From contig DBMJ01000008.1 in NCBI GenBank assembly GCA_002298125.1, positions 15,839 to 79,838 of the forward strand: 64,000 bases of DNA. Reading direction: 5' to 3'. Positions 17,615-26,341 of this stretch are shown here, one piece after another. Below the pieces are notes generated by a model. The model was not told the DNA's origin. It searched no databases and saw nothing but the letters and a program-made list of their open reading frames with translations. Within the stretch, counting starts at the first letter, position 1, and each line of letters opens with the position of its first letter. Position numbers and translations under genes: made by a program. Source of the stretch: Clostridium sp. UBA701 (lineage in GTDB: Bacteria > Bacillota > Clostridia > Clostridiales > Clostridiaceae).

Positions 17615-17636
17615 AATTTAAACCCACGTTTAAATT
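17615..17636. promoter_or_regulatory. Inverted repeat upstream of the TtcA-like promoter
   Basis: AATTTAAAC and GTTTAAATT are exact complements separated by four bases, ending 8 bases before the -35 hexamer. It could be an operator. No regulator is assigned. Confidence 0.4.
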
Positions 17637-17643
17637 TATTCCA

Positions 17644-17672
17644 TTGATAAAATATGAGGAATTTAATAAAAT
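17644..17672 (+). promoter_or_regulatory. Promoter of the TtcA-like gene
   Basis: TTGATA and TAAAAT with a 17-base spacer, about 37 bases before the TTG start codon. Confidence 0.55.
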
Positions 17673-17708
17673 GATTTTATATATATTTTTAAACAAGGAG
17701 GCAAAATA

Positions 17709-18443
17709 TTGATAACTTTTAATAGAAAATATAATCGTCTTTTCTTAAAACCAGTTCGTCAAGCTATAAATAAATTTGAAATGCTTAGTGAAAATGATAC
17801 TATAGCCATTGGCCTTTCCGGCGGCAAGGATAGCATTTTTCTATTATATGCATTTAAGCTTCTTCAGCTCACCGCCTATAAAAAACTTAAAATTATAGGA
17901 ATACATATAGATTTAGGACTTGGTATTGATCTATCTCCTCTAGAGGAATTCTGTAGAACAAATGACCTTGACTTTCATATTGAAAAAACAAATATAGGAG
18001 AGGTAGTCTTTGAGGAGAGAAAGGAAAAGAACCCCTGTTCTCTATGTTCTTCCCTTCGTAGAGGAGCCCTAAGCCGTGTTGCAAAATCCCTTGGAGCCAC
18101 AAAAATAGCATTAGGACACAACAGCGAAGACGCTGTGGAGACCTTGTTTATGAACGTACTTATGGTAGGGAAGCTTGGCTCTTTTCATCCACACTTAGTA
18201 GTTCCTGGGGAGCTTGAGGTCATAAGGCCACTAGTTTATATTAGCGAGAGAACCATTATGAAGGTAGTTGCAGAAGAAAAGCTGCCAGTTATAAAGAGCC
18301 CCTGCCCTGTGGACAAAAAGACCACTAGGGAGGATATGAAAAGGCTTTTATCCTCCTTAGAAGAAAAATACCCTGACGCTCAAAAGAAAATCCTTACAGC
18401 CCTTAGTAATGTAGACTTAAATAATATTTGGGGTAAAAAATAA
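17709..18443 (+). CDS. TtcA-like PP-loop tRNA thiolation enzyme
   Basis: A 244-residue ATP pyrophosphatase of the TtcA/TtuA group, which adenylates and thiolates tRNA bases. Visible are the PP-loop GLSGGKDSIFLLYA, the CxxC pair in NPCSLCSSLRRG that binds an iron-sulfur cluster together with a third Cys (KSPCPVDKKTTR), and the conserved ALGHNSEDAVETLFMN. The start is a TTG placed seven bases after AAGGAGG; no better ATG is available. TtcA makes 2-thiocytidine-32, but other members of the family act at other positions, so the substrate is uncertain. Confidence 0.82.
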   Translation: MITFNRKYNRLFLKPVRQAINKFEMLSENDTIAIGLSGGKDSIFLLYAFKLLQLTAYKKLKIIGIHIDLGLGIDLSPLEEFCRTNDLDFHIEKTNIGEVVFEERKEKNPCSLCSSLRRGALSRVAKSLGATKIALGHNSEDAVETLFMNVLMVGKLGSFHPHLVVPGELEVIRPLVYISERTIMKVVAEEKLPVIKSPCPVDKKTTREDMKRLLSSLEEKYPDAQKKILTALSNVDLNNIWGKK

Positions 18444-18472
18444 AGCCGGCTTCTTAGCCAGCTTTATTTTTA
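18442..18472. terminator. Bidirectional terminator between the TtcA-like gene and groEL
   Basis: AAAGCcGGCT/AGCCaGCTTT form a stem with one mismatch, with T-runs on both outer sides, serving both convergent genes. Confidence 0.8.
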
Positions 18473-18481
18473 TCCTGTATT

Positions 18482-20107
18482 TTAGTACATTCCATCCATT
18501 CCCATTCCAGGTCCTGGCATTGGAGCTGGGTTCTTCTCTGGGATTTCAGCTACTACACCCTCAGTGGTTAAGAAGGTGGAAGCAACAGATGCAGCATTTT
18601 GAAGAGCAGAACGTGTAACCTTAGTTGGGTCAACTATACCACTCTTTATCATATTAACATATTGTTCCTTAAGAACGTCAAAGCCTACAGCTGCCTCGCT
18701 ATTCTTAACCTTCTCTATGATAACTGAGCCCTCAAGTCCTGCGTTAATTGCAATCTGTCTTAGTGGTTCCTCAAGAGACCTCTTAATTATGCTAATACCA
18801 ATAGCAACATCAGAATCCTCTGAGGTTAAGCTTGCTACCTGTGGTATAACATTTACATAAGCAGTTCCACCACCAGCAACAATACCTTCTTCTACTGCAG
18901 CCTTAGTTGCAGCAAGAGCATCCTCGATTCTTAGCTTTCTCTCCTTAAGCTCAGTCTCTGTAGCAGCTCCAACCTTTATAACAGCTACTCCTCCAGCGAG
19001 CTTAGCAAGTCTTTCCTGCAGCTTTTCCTTATCAAAGTCTGAAGTAGTTTCTTCTATTTGCTTCTTTATCTGAGCTACTCTGTCTTGGATTTCTTTCTTT
19101 TCTCCTCTACCATTTACTATAGTAGTGTTTTCCTTGGAGATCTTAACGCTTTCAGCTCTTCCAAGCATATCTAAGCTAACATCCTTAAGGTCACGTCCAA
19201 GCTCCTCACTAATAACTTCTCCACCAGTTAAAATAGCTATATCCTGAAGCATTTCCTTTCTTCTGTCACCAAAGCCTGGAGCCTTAACTCCTACACAGGT
19301 GAAGGTTCCTCTTAGCTTATTTACAACTAAGGTAGCTAATGCTTCTCCATCTATGTCTTCAGCAATTATTAACAGCTTTCTTCCCTGCTGTACTATCTGC
19401 TCTAGTACAGGGAGTATTTCCTGTATGTTAGATATTTTCTTATCAGTAATAAGTATAAATGGATCCTCTAAAACTGCTTCCATCTTTTCTGCATCTGTAA
19501 CCATATATGCACTTACATAGCCTCTGTCAAACTGCATTCCTTCAACTACATCAAGCTCAGTGCCCATGGACTTAGACTCTTCTACGGTTATAACACCCTC
19601 GTTGCCTACCCTTTCCATAGCATCAGCAATGAGCTTACCTATTTCTTCATCTGCAGCAGAAATGGCAGCAACTCTTGCTATGTCTTCCTTGCCTTCCACT
19701 GGTCTTGAAAGCTTCTTTATCTCTTCCACAGCCTTTTCTACAGCCATTTTTATTCCAGTTCTTATCAGCATTGGATTTGCACCAGCAGTAACATTCTTCA
19801 AGCCTTCTCTAATAATGGCCTGTGCCAGCAGTGTGGCAGTAGTAGTACCATCACCAGCTACGTCGTTAGTCTTGGTAGCAACCTCCTTTACCAGCTGTGC
19901 TCCCATGTTCTCAAATACATCCTCAAGTTCAATTTCCCTTGCAATGGTTACACCATCATTGGTGATAAGTGGTGCACCAAATTTCTTATCAAGTACTACG
20001 TTTCTACCCTTAGGTCCTAAGGTAACCTTCACTGTATCTGCTAGAATATCCACTCCCTTTTGCATGGAGCGTCTTCCCTCTTCTCCTAAAACTATGCGTT
20101 TAGCCAT
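18482..20107 (-). CDS. groEL: 60-kDa chaperonin GroEL
   Basis: A 541-residue ATP-dependent chaperonin that folds proteins inside a 14-mer barrel capped by GroES. It shows the ATP-binding VTLGPKGRNVVLD, GDGTTTATLLAQA with the catalytic aspartate, and the Gly/Met-rich tail MPGPGMGMDGMY. It is transcribed after groES with an 18-base gap and controlled by the upstream CIRCE element. Confidence 0.99.
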   Translation of the reverse strand: MAKRIVLGEEGRRSMQKGVDILADTVKVTLGPKGRNVVLDKKFGAPLITNDGVTIAREIELEDVFENMGAQLVKEVATKTNDVAGDGTTTATLLAQAIIREGLKNVTAGANPMLIRTGIKMAVEKAVEEIKKLSRPVEGKEDIARVAAISAADEEIGKLIADAMERVGNEGVITVEESKSMGTELDVVEGMQFDRGYVSAYMVTDAEKMEAVLEDPFILITDKKISNIQEILPVLEQIVQQGRKLLIIAEDIDGEALATLVVNKLRGTFTCVGVKAPGFGDRRKEMLQDIAILTGGEVISEELGRDLKDVSLDMLGRAESVKISKENTTIVNGRGEKKEIQDRVAQIKKQIEETTSDFDKEKLQERLAKLAGGVAVIKVGAATETELKERKLRIEDALAATKAAVEEGIVAGGGTAYVNVIPQVASLTSEDSDVAIGISIIKRSLEEPLRQIAINAGLEGSVIIEKVKNSEAAVGFDVLKEQYVNMIKSGIVDPTKVTRSALQNAASVASTFLTTEGVVAEIPEKNPAPMPGPGMGMDGMY

Positions 20108-20125
20108 GTTAAATACCTCCTTAAA

Positions 20126-20410
20126 TTATTCTACTATTGCCAATATGTCGTCTTGCTTTAATATGCTGTATTCTTCACCGTCAATCTTAACCTCTGTACC
20201 AGCATATTTGGAGAATAATACTCTATCTCCTACCTTAAGTTCCATACGAACTTCTTTTCCATCTACTATTCCACCAGGTCCTACTGCTACTACTTCAGCC
20301 TCCTGTGGCTTCTCCTTTGCAGCTCCTGGCAGTACAATACCACTCTTAGTGGTTTCTTCTGCTTCTAATCTCTTAATAACAACTCTGTCTCCAAGTGGTT
20401 TTATTCTCAT
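20126..20410 (-). CDS. groES: 10-kDa co-chaperonin GroES
   Basis: 94 residues. It contains the N-terminal PLGDRVVIKRLEAEETTKSG with the mobile loop (about 17-32), the roof hairpin region, and the C-terminal EYSILKQDDILAIVE. It forms the heptameric lid of GroEL and is the first gene of the groESL operon. Confidence 0.98.
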   Translation of the reverse strand: MRIKPLGDRVVIKRLEAEETTKSGIVLPGAAKEKPQEAEVVAVGPGGIVDGKEVRMELKVGDRVLFSKYAGTEVKIDGEEYSILKQDDILAIVE

Positions 20411-20456
20411 AATTTACCCTCCTTGTATATAATAAAATATTTTAGACTTTTTCTTG

Positions 20457-20483
20457 TTAGCACTCATTGTTCATGAGTGCTAA
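20457..20483. promoter_or_regulatory. CIRCE operator (HrcA site)
   Basis: TTAGCACTC, nine bases, GAGTGCTAA: an exact match to the CIRCE consensus. It lies in the groES leader just downstream of the -10 box, the normal position for HrcA repression. hrcA itself is not in the window. Confidence 0.98.
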
Positions 20484-20492
20484 TACAATATT

Positions 20493-20521
20493 ATAATAAT
20501 TAATATAGCATAATATATCAA
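20493..20521 (-). promoter_or_regulatory. groESL promoter
   Basis: TTGATA (20516-20521) and TATTAT (20493-20498), 17-base spacer, directly before CIRCE. Confidence 0.6.
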
Positions 20522-20655
20522 CTACCATTAGAAGAATTTAATGTTGATTTTTTATGATATTGCTTCATTTATCTACTTTATCTTAGCTATTTTACCATTT
20601 TATTAACTCTAGCTATTTTTTTCTCTATATTGTATTATTATGACTGCTTTGGCTG

Positions 20656-20664
20656 TGGTATAAT
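20656..20664 (+). promoter_or_regulatory. Extended -10 promoter of the DUF1461 gene
   Basis: TGGTATAAT is a perfect extended -10 element; no clear -35 is present at the usual distance. It lies about 75 bases before the start codon. Confidence 0.45.
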
Positions 20665-20738
20665 CTTTATGGATAACCCTCTCAAGCCACATTTTATAGA
20701 GTATGTTATTTTAAAAGCAAATATACCAAAGGGTGAAT

Positions 20739-21416
20739 ATGATAGGTAAGGTGATTAATGTGAAAAAGCTTGTATCTCCACTGCTAGTAATTTTCAATTT
20801 TATACTTGTAAATATAATTATAATCTCTGTATCTGCCAATTTAGTATTAAATTTTAACTTCATATATAAAAGAGATATAAAAACACTTAAGCTTAACCAG
20901 CAGACCTCCTTAACGGAGGAACAGATATATAACAATTATAAGGCTGTAGTAGATTATATAGGGGACAAAAATATTAAAGAGCTGAAGTTTCCTGACCTAC
21001 CTATGTCTTCGGAGGGTAAAATTCACTTTGAAGATGTGAAAGCTTTATTTCAAAAACTTAGAATGGCAATATTACCTGCACTGCTTATATATGTATCCTT
21101 ATTTTTTGCCTATAAGAAAAGAGAAAAATGGACCTTTTTTAGAGACAGTGCCCTAAGCCTTCTCATTTTTCCTCCACTTTTAGCAGCCGCCTTTGCTATA
21201 AACTTTGACTACTGCTTTACCCTATTTCATAAGCTAGCCTTTACCAATGACTATTGGCTTTTTGATCCCGTAAAGGATCCCATAATAAATTTACTTCCCC
21301 AGGAGTTCTTCATGCACTGTGCCCTTCTCATATTAGCTGTGATAATACTCTGTGCTATACTGCTCTTAATAATTCAGCGTATATATTATAAGAAACTAAA
21401 CCTTAACAGGAATTAA
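20739..21416 (+). CDS. DUF1461 / TIGR01906 integral membrane protein
   Basis: About 225 residues with four hydrophobic segments: near residues 12-35, 110-125, 140-160 and 190-212. It has the signature TLFHKLAFTNDYWLFDP followed by a short gap and INLLPQEFF. This matches the clostridial DUF1461 family, whose members lack a described function (some relatives are called lipoprotein intramolecular transacylase-like). Of three possible starts, the ATG after AAAGGG is preferred; GTG codons lie just before and after it. Confidence 0.72.
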   Translation: MIGKVINVKKLVSPLLVIFNFILVNIIIISVSANLVLNFNFIYKRDIKTLKLNQQTSLTEEQIYNNYKAVVDYIGDKNIKELKFPDLPMSSEGKIHFEDVKALFQKLRMAILPALLIYVSLFFAYKKREKWTFFRDSALSLLIFPPLLAAAFAINFDYCFTLFHKLAFTNDYWLFDPVKDPIINLLPQEFFMHCALLILAVIILCAILLLIIQRIYYKKLNLNRN

Positions 21417-21419
21417 TAA

Positions 21420-21442
21420 AAGACCAGCGTGCTGCTGGTCTT
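21420..21442. terminator. Terminator between the DUF1461 gene and the hydrogenase gene
   Basis: AAGACCAGC/GCTGGTCTT hairpin with a 5-base loop and AT-rich flanks on both sides, suited to serving both convergent genes. Confidence 0.75.
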
Positions 21443-21448
21443 AATATT

Positions 21449-22936
21449 TTACCTCTCCAAGTGAAGAGCCTTAAATTCCTTTAGTTTTTTATTTTCTGCT
21501 ACAGCTTTTATAGGGGTATCTCCAGAGAATTTTGTGTTTAAAGGCTTACTTTTTCTTATGGGGAGCAAGGAAGCAGGACCTCCGATACAGCCACCCTCGC
21601 ACATCATCCCTTCTATAAAGTTGCCCTCTAGTCTTCCCACCTTTGCCATGGTTAAGGTCTTTTTAATCTCCTCCATACCGCTTATTCTGACTGGATTAAA
21701 TAACAGAGAAGAATCCTTATCAGACAAATAGTTCTGTACTGCCGCAGTAAGTCCTCCCCCTTGAGCAAAGCCTCTTCCAAATACTGAGCTTTCATCTGTT
21801 ATAACCCCCTCAAGGCTTTCAGGGTCTACATTATAGGCATCTAGAATAGCTGCTATCTCTTCAAATGTAATTACATAATCCACAATACCTTTTAATTCTT
21901 CTCTTTTAATTTCAGACTTTTTTGCAGTACATGGTCCTACGAAAATAATGGCTGCTTCTGAATTCCGCTGCCTTATAAGCTTAGCAGTGGCAATCATAGG
22001 TGATACTGTAGAGCTTATCTTATCTGCCAGCTGAGGAAATTTCTTCTCAATGTAACTCATGAAGCCTGGACAGCATGAATTAGTCATAAAGGGTTGACCA
22101 CTTTCCATCTTCTCTATAAATTCCTGACTTTCCTGGACAGTTACTGCATCAGCTCCACAGGCAGCTTCTAGCATATCCTCAAAGCCAAGCTTTAAAAATG
22201 CTGCTTTTACCTGTGAGAGACTTACCTTCGGTCCAAACTGACCTGCGATGGCAGGAGCCACTATGGCATACACTGGCTTATCAGCCTTTAAGGCTTTTAC
22301 CACAGGTACTATATAACTTTTATCTGAAATAGCGCCAAATGGACATGCTGCCATACAAGCACCACAGTTTATACAGTCCTCATTGTTGATTTTAGCCCTT
22401 CTGTCCTCTTCATTTACTGTAAGGGCACCAGTAGGACATACTCTTTTACAAGGTCTCATTACCTCAGATATGGCATTATAGGGGCATACATTTTTACACA
22501 TGCCGCACTCTTTGCATATCTCTTGATTTATATAAGCTCGTCCTGCAACTCTCTCTATACTCTTCGCTGGACAAACTTCCATACACTTATGCTCAATGCA
22601 GCCTCTGCAAGCTTCTGTAACTGTAAATCTATCTATGGGGCATTGATCACAGGCTGCTGATATTACATATACTATCTGATCTTCCTCCATTATGGGTTTT
22701 AAATCCTCCACATTGTCTCCATCAGGAAGATATCCTGCTGCAAGCTTAGCTCTTTCATTGACTATAGCTCTTTCCTTGTATATACAACACCTATATTGTG
22801 GCTTATCACTTTTTAATACCTCATAGCAAGCCTTCTCAAGGGTCTCCTTACTTAAACGTCCTTCTTTTTCTAGTGTGGCTACATGCTTTAAAACCTCATG
22901 CTTTAATTTTTTCAAGGATGTTTCCAAAGTAATCAT
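21449..22936 (-). CDS. Monomeric [FeFe]-hydrogenase, group B type
   Basis: 495 residues. The N-terminal half carries Cys-rich ferredoxin modules: CDQCPID, CRGCIEHKCMEVCP, CKECGMCKNVCP, CKRVCP and CINCGACMAACP. The C-terminal half is the H-cluster domain with all three signatures: L1 NSCCPGF, L2 GPCTAKKSE and L3 EGMMCEGGCIGGP. The L1 and L2 forms differ from the classical TSCCPxW and MPCxxK of CpI and fit the group B enzymes common in clostridia. It should be cytoplasmic and reduce protons with ferredoxin or run in reverse. The maturases HydEFG are not nearby. The start chosen follows GGGGG; an upstream start would cover the Rex-like operator. Confidence 0.88.
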   Translation of the reverse strand: MITLETSLKKLKHEVLKHVATLEKEGRLSKETLEKACYEVLKSDKPQYRCCIYKERAIVNERAKLAAGYLPDGDNVEDLKPIMEEDQIVYVISAACDQCPIDRFTVTEACRGCIEHKCMEVCPAKSIERVAGRAYINQEICKECGMCKNVCPYNAISEVMRPCKRVCPTGALTVNEEDRRAKINNEDCINCGACMAACPFGAISDKSYIVPVVKALKADKPVYAIVAPAIAGQFGPKVSLSQVKAAFLKLGFEDMLEAACGADAVTVQESQEFIEKMESGQPFMTNSCCPGFMSYIEKKFPQLADKISSTVSPMIATAKLIRQRNSEAAIIFVGPCTAKKSEIKREELKGIVDYVITFEEIAAILDAYNVDPESLEGVITDESSVFGRGFAQGGGLTAAVQNYLSDKDSSLLFNPVRISGMEEIKKTLTMAKVGRLEGNFIEGMMCEGGCIGGPASLLPIRKSKPLNTKFSGDTPIKAVAENKKLKEFKALHLER

Positions 22937-22953
22937 AATATACCCCCATGTTT

Positions 22954-22971
22954 TCGTTAAACTATTAACGA
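22954..22971. promoter_or_regulatory. Candidate Rex operator before the hydrogenase gene
   Basis: TCGTTAA-ACTA-TTAACGA is a perfect 18-bp palindrome sharing the GTTAA-N4-TTAAC core of the Rex consensus TTGTTAA-N4-TTAACAA, differing only symmetrically at positions 2 and 17. It lies 18 bases before the start codon and about 65 bases downstream of a TATAAT (minus strand, 23034-23039), so binding would block elongation. rex is encoded 12 kb away in this window. Confidence 0.75.
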
Positions 22972-23182
22972 TATTTATATTTGTGATAAAATAATAATAC
23001 ATTCTTTATCGCTTAATACTCAGTACATTATACATTATAACAGATATATATAAATAAAGTAACAGCTATATATGAGATAAATTTAATGAAATATGCCATC
23101 ATTTAGTATATTTTTTAACATTCTTAGGTTTTTCACAATATTGCACAGTTTTTCATTTCTGAGTGGTCATACCACTACGTAA

Positions 23183-23225
23183 AAACAGCCACTTTTTGGC
23201 TTCTACAGCTAAAAAGTGGCTGTTT
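23183..23225 (-). terminator. Terminator of the chemoreceptor gene
   Basis: AAACAGCCACTTTTT pairs with AAAAAGTGGCTGTTT, followed on the minus strand by TTTTT. It separates the chemoreceptor from the hydrogenase promoter region. Confidence 0.9.
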
Positions 23226-23234
23226 AAATAGTAT

Positions 23235-25232
23235 TTAGATCTTAAATCTTTCCACGTTACCCTTTAATGCTTCAGAAAGACCACTTAGCTCCTCAGCAGT
23301 CTTAGCAACCTCTTCAACTATTGCTGCCTGCTCCTCTGAAGATGCTGAAATCTCTTCAACAGAAGCTGAGGTTTGCTGAGCAGAGGCTGATACACTTTCC
23401 ATTACAACAAGTAATCCCTCTTTTCTTTCTACCATTAATTTATTGGATTCATTGATATTGCTTATTCCTTCACTTAGCTTTGCTATAGTCTCAGAAAAGG
23501 CACTAAAAATATCCCTGGTTTCTTCCACTGCTTTATATTGAGATTCTCCTATTACCTTAACCTCATTCATCCCAGCTACTGCAATTTTAGCCTGAGTTTG
23601 AATTTCTAATATAAGCTCTCTTATTTTGTTTGCAGAATCTGCTGATTGCTCTGCTAGCTTTCTAACTTCCTCTGCCACTACAGCAAAGCCTCTACCATGC
23701 TCCCCTGCTCTTGCAGCTTCAATACTTGCATTTAAAGCTAGTAGGTTTGTTTGACTTGTTATTTCACTTATGGTATCTATTATAGCTCCTATTTTTTTAG
23801 AGCCAGCGTCAAAGTTTCCTATAATATCACTCATTTTCACAGATACCTTACTGTTCTCGCTGGTCTTTTCAATTAGCACCTTTACAGTATCAGCACCCTT
23901 TTTATCAAGCTTTGAAGCGTAATTAAACATGTCTGTTATATGAGAAATAGCACTAGAAACATCCTTTATATTATCAGCTAATGAATATACTTCATTGGTA
24001 CCGCCTACAACCTCACTTGCTTGATCAGACACTGCATTGGCAATTTCTGATACGGTTTTAGCCACCTCATCTGTAGCTGCACTAGCCTCCTCTGAGGTAG
24101 CAGCTAATGAATTCGAAGCAAGACTTACTTCATCTGATATGCTAATTACCTTAGACATTAATTTCCCTAGATCCTGAGACATTTTATTTAAAGCTGAAAC
24201 TAATAAACCTATCTCATCACGAGACTTTATTTTGCTCTGTACAGTAAAATCACCATCGCTAATTCTTGTTACGTCTTGAACTAACCTTTTTATGGATTTT
24301 GTAATAGGATTAATGATTAGAATTCCTAAAATTATTGCTATTATACAAATTATCACTCCACCTATGACGCTTTGCTTAATGATACCGGAGGTTTCTTTAT
24401 CTAATTCCGAATAGCTCATAATACCAACAAGCTTCCAATTGTTTTTACCAATAGTCTGATAAACTGCAAGACACTTATCCTTATTATAGCTGTATTCTAA
24501 GGAATCCTTTTTACCTGACATTATTGCAGTCTTCAGCTCTTCAATTGGAAGTTTTTTGCCTATAAGATTTTTATCTGGATTGGTTAACAAATTACCTTCA
24601 CTGTCTGTTAATATAAAATATCCTGAAGTTCCTAGTTTTGCTTTGCTTATATAATCAGTAAGCTGCTCTAAGCTAATGTCTACGCCCAAAACTCCTATTA
24701 ATTCTTTGTTGGAATTATATATGGGCTTAGCCGAGGATATTACCAATTTCTTTGAGGCTTCATCTATATAGGGTTCAGTCCAGATTATAGCATTTTTACT
24801 TACCGCATCTTGATACCATGGACGAGAGCTTGGATCAAAATTCTCAGGAAGCTCAGAGTATGGATAAACGTACATCTTCTTTGTCTTGGTACCCATATAT
24901 ACGTTAAGCACGTCCTTATGTCCTTCCTTAAAGGATTTAAATGTTTCATTTAAATCACTCGGAATTTCCTTTGAAGTAATATTTACTTGGGAAACAGCAC
25001 TGTTAGTTGCTAGTACGTTAATATTCTCCTCCATCAAGTTCATAAAGCTTTCCACATTACTTTGTAGCCCAGTGAGAACATCTGATGAACTATCCTTTGA
25101 ATCAGATTTTAAAGCTCCTAGAGAGGTATTATAATTTAGAAAACCTAGAAAAATGGAAGGAATTAATGCCAGTATTATTATAAGAGTGATAAGCTTTTGC
25201 TTTATGGATATCCTTAACTGTCCCTTCTTCAT
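23235..25232 (-). CDS. Methyl-accepting chemotaxis protein with dCache sensor
   Basis: A 665-residue transmembrane chemoreceptor. TM1 is at about 13-32. An extracellular dCache domain (about 37-275, with the hallmark PWYQDAVS and GVLGVDISLEQLTDYI) is followed by TM2 at about 285-307, a HAMP domain to about 360, and a methyl-accepting domain to the C-terminus. The signalling hairpin NLLALNASIEAARAGEHGRG is intact. There is no CheR-binding pentapeptide. The ligand cannot be read from the sequence; dCache proteins often bind amino acids. No flagellar or che genes are adjacent, but type IV pilus genes lie in the same region. Confidence 0.92.
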   Translation of the reverse strand: MKKGQLRISIKQKLITLIIILALIPSIFLGFLNYNTSLGALKSDSKDSSSDVLTGLQSNVESFMNLMEENINVLATNSAVSQVNITSKEIPSDLNETFKSFKEGHKDVLNVYMGTKTKKMYVYPYSELPENFDPSSRPWYQDAVSKNAIIWTEPYIDEASKKLVISSAKPIYNSNKELIGVLGVDISLEQLTDYISKAKLGTSGYFILTDSEGNLLTNPDKNLIGKKLPIEELKTAIMSGKKDSLEYSYNKDKCLAVYQTIGKNNWKLVGIMSYSELDKETSGIIKQSVIGGVIICIIAIILGILIINPITKSIKRLVQDVTRISDGDFTVQSKIKSRDEIGLLVSALNKMSQDLGKLMSKVISISDEVSLASNSLAATSEEASAATDEVAKTVSEIANAVSDQASEVVGGTNEVYSLADNIKDVSSAISHITDMFNYASKLDKKGADTVKVLIEKTSENSKVSVKMSDIIGNFDAGSKKIGAIIDTISEITSQTNLLALNASIEAARAGEHGRGFAVVAEEVRKLAEQSADSANKIRELILEIQTQAKIAVAGMNEVKVIGESQYKAVEETRDIFSAFSETIAKLSEGISNINESNKLMVERKEGLLVVMESVSASAQQTSASVEEISASSEEQAAIVEEVAKTAEELSGLSEALKGNVERFKI

Positions 25233-25353
25233 ACAACGATTCCTCCTAATAATTTATTATTGCCTCAACGATTTTACCTTCTAGTAGTAATTTCGATAAA
25301 AAATATTCTTTCTTTACTAATTATGACACAAATTTCATATGTAACAAAAAAAA

Positions 25354-25377
25354 CTGGTGCAATTGATGCAGCCAGTG
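25354..25377 (-). terminator. Terminator after the OGG-type glycosylase
   Basis: ACTGG/CCAGT plus TGCA/TGCA pairing, then a run of eight T on the minus strand. Confidence 0.82.
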
Positions 25378-25390
25378 TTTTTACTTATTA

Positions 25391-26275
25391 TTATATCTTT
25401 ATATTGTTTTCTCTAGCATAATAAAATAGATACTGCTGTGCAAAGCCTGAAAGTATACCAAACTTTTCTCGTGCAAAAGCTCTTACCCTTGGAAGGGATA
25501 CATCAGGAGCCACATAAAAATGCATCATAGCTCTTTTCACCCATACATCCACTGGGAAGGCAGAGTACTTTCCCATAGAGAAAAGCATAATACAGTCTGC
25601 CACCTTTGGTCCTATACCTGCATAGTTTTGAAGCAGGTCATAGCATTCATCGTCACAAAGCTCTATTATATTATGAAGGTTATTTTCTGCTTTAATTTTT
25701 TTAACAGTTTCATATATATATTTTGCTCTAAAACCAACCCCACAGCTTTGAAGCTCCTCCAGTGAAACCCCACTTAGTCTTTCAAGGGCTGGAAAGGTAT
25801 AATAGGTTTTCCCCTGGTACTCTATAGTGCTGCCATATCTTCTGCTTATCTCCTCTACAGCTCTTTTTATCATTGGTATTCTGTTGTTAGCTGATATAAT
25901 AAAGGAAATAATTAGCTCAAAGGGCTCCTGGGAAAGAAGCCTTATGCCTCTGCCAAATTCTACTGCCTGAGCCAAAAGAGGATCCTTTGATAGCTGCTCC
26001 TTAATGAGGCTATAGTCTCTTTTTAAATCAAAGTAATTTTCCCAAAGCTCATAAAATTCTTGTAGTGTGGTAGGTTCAAGCTTAACCTCGTCCAACTTTT
26101 TAGTAACTCTTAACACCCTGCCAAGAGCAACTCCCTCGTAGCAATCCTCTGAAAGCTTGTTCCATCTAAAGCATTGCCCGCATTCAAATATATGAGTAGG
26201 TTCAAAATTTTTCACGCCCTGAAGGATTACTGCATTATCCTTCTCTTTAACAGTTTTATAATCCAATATTCTCAC
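25391..26275 (-). CDS. 8-oxoguanine DNA glycosylase/AP lyase (OGG1 type)
   Basis: A base-excision repair enzyme removing 8-oxoguanine. The 294-residue protein has the OGG_N beta domain (about 8-110, with HIFECGQCFRWNK) and a helix-hairpin-helix GPD domain. The hairpin NYAGIGPKVADCI carries the catalytic Lys224, and PVDVW carries Asp243. The 19-residue spacing equals that of human OGG1 Lys249/Asp268. It stands alone between two terminators. Confidence 0.92.
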   Translation of the reverse strand: MRILDYKTVKEKDNAVILQGVKNFEPTHIFECGQCFRWNKLSEDCYEGVALGRVLRVTKKLDEVKLEPTTLQEFYELWENYFDLKRDYSLIKEQLSKDPLLAQAVEFGRGIRLLSQEPFELIISFIISANNRIPMIKRAVEEISRRYGSTIEYQGKTYYTFPALERLSGVSLEELQSCGVGFRAKYIYETVKKIKAENNLHNIIELCDDECYDLLQNYAGIGPKVADCIMLFSMGKYSAFPVDVWVKRAMMHFYVAPDVSLPRVRAFAREKFGILSGFAQQYLFYYARENNIKI

Positions 26276-26309
26276 TTCCTCTCATAAGCTTACTTAAGCC
26301 AATATACAA

Positions 26310-26341
26310 AGAAAGGGCAGGAAATCCTACCCTCTCTCTTT
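26310..26341 (-). terminator. Terminator of the nfn operon
   Basis: AGGG-AGG/CCT-CCCT hairpin immediately after the C_GCAxxG gene, followed by TTTCTTTG on the minus strand. Confidence 0.65.

Larger units (their letters stand above)
17348..17708. other. Divergent promoter region between pilB and the TtcA-like gene
   Basis: A very AT-rich 361-bp gap. For pilB, a TATAAT (minus strand, 17473-17478) about 125 bases before the start is the only good -10 and has no convincing -35. The intervening leader is A/T-rich and shows no riboswitch that I can recognise. For the plus-strand gene there is a good promoter near 17644 and a 9-bp inverted repeat just before it. Confidence 0.4.
20411..20738. other. 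Divergent control region groES / DUF1461 gene
   Basis: Contains the CIRCE operator and groES promoter on the left and an extended -10 promoter for the plus-strand gene on the right. The middle (about 20522-20640) is T-rich with nothing identifiable. Confidence 0.6.

Noticed and set aside
17348..17708. c-di-GMP riboswitch before the pilus operon
   Set aside because: Expected because some clostridia control pili this way, but I found neither the GEMM-I core nor a class II-like fold in the AT-rich leader.
25233..25330. Sigma-D (FliA-type) promoter for the chemoreceptor
   Set aside because: TAAAG and ATCGAAAT on the minus strand are only a loose match, and no flagellar genes are present to support it.
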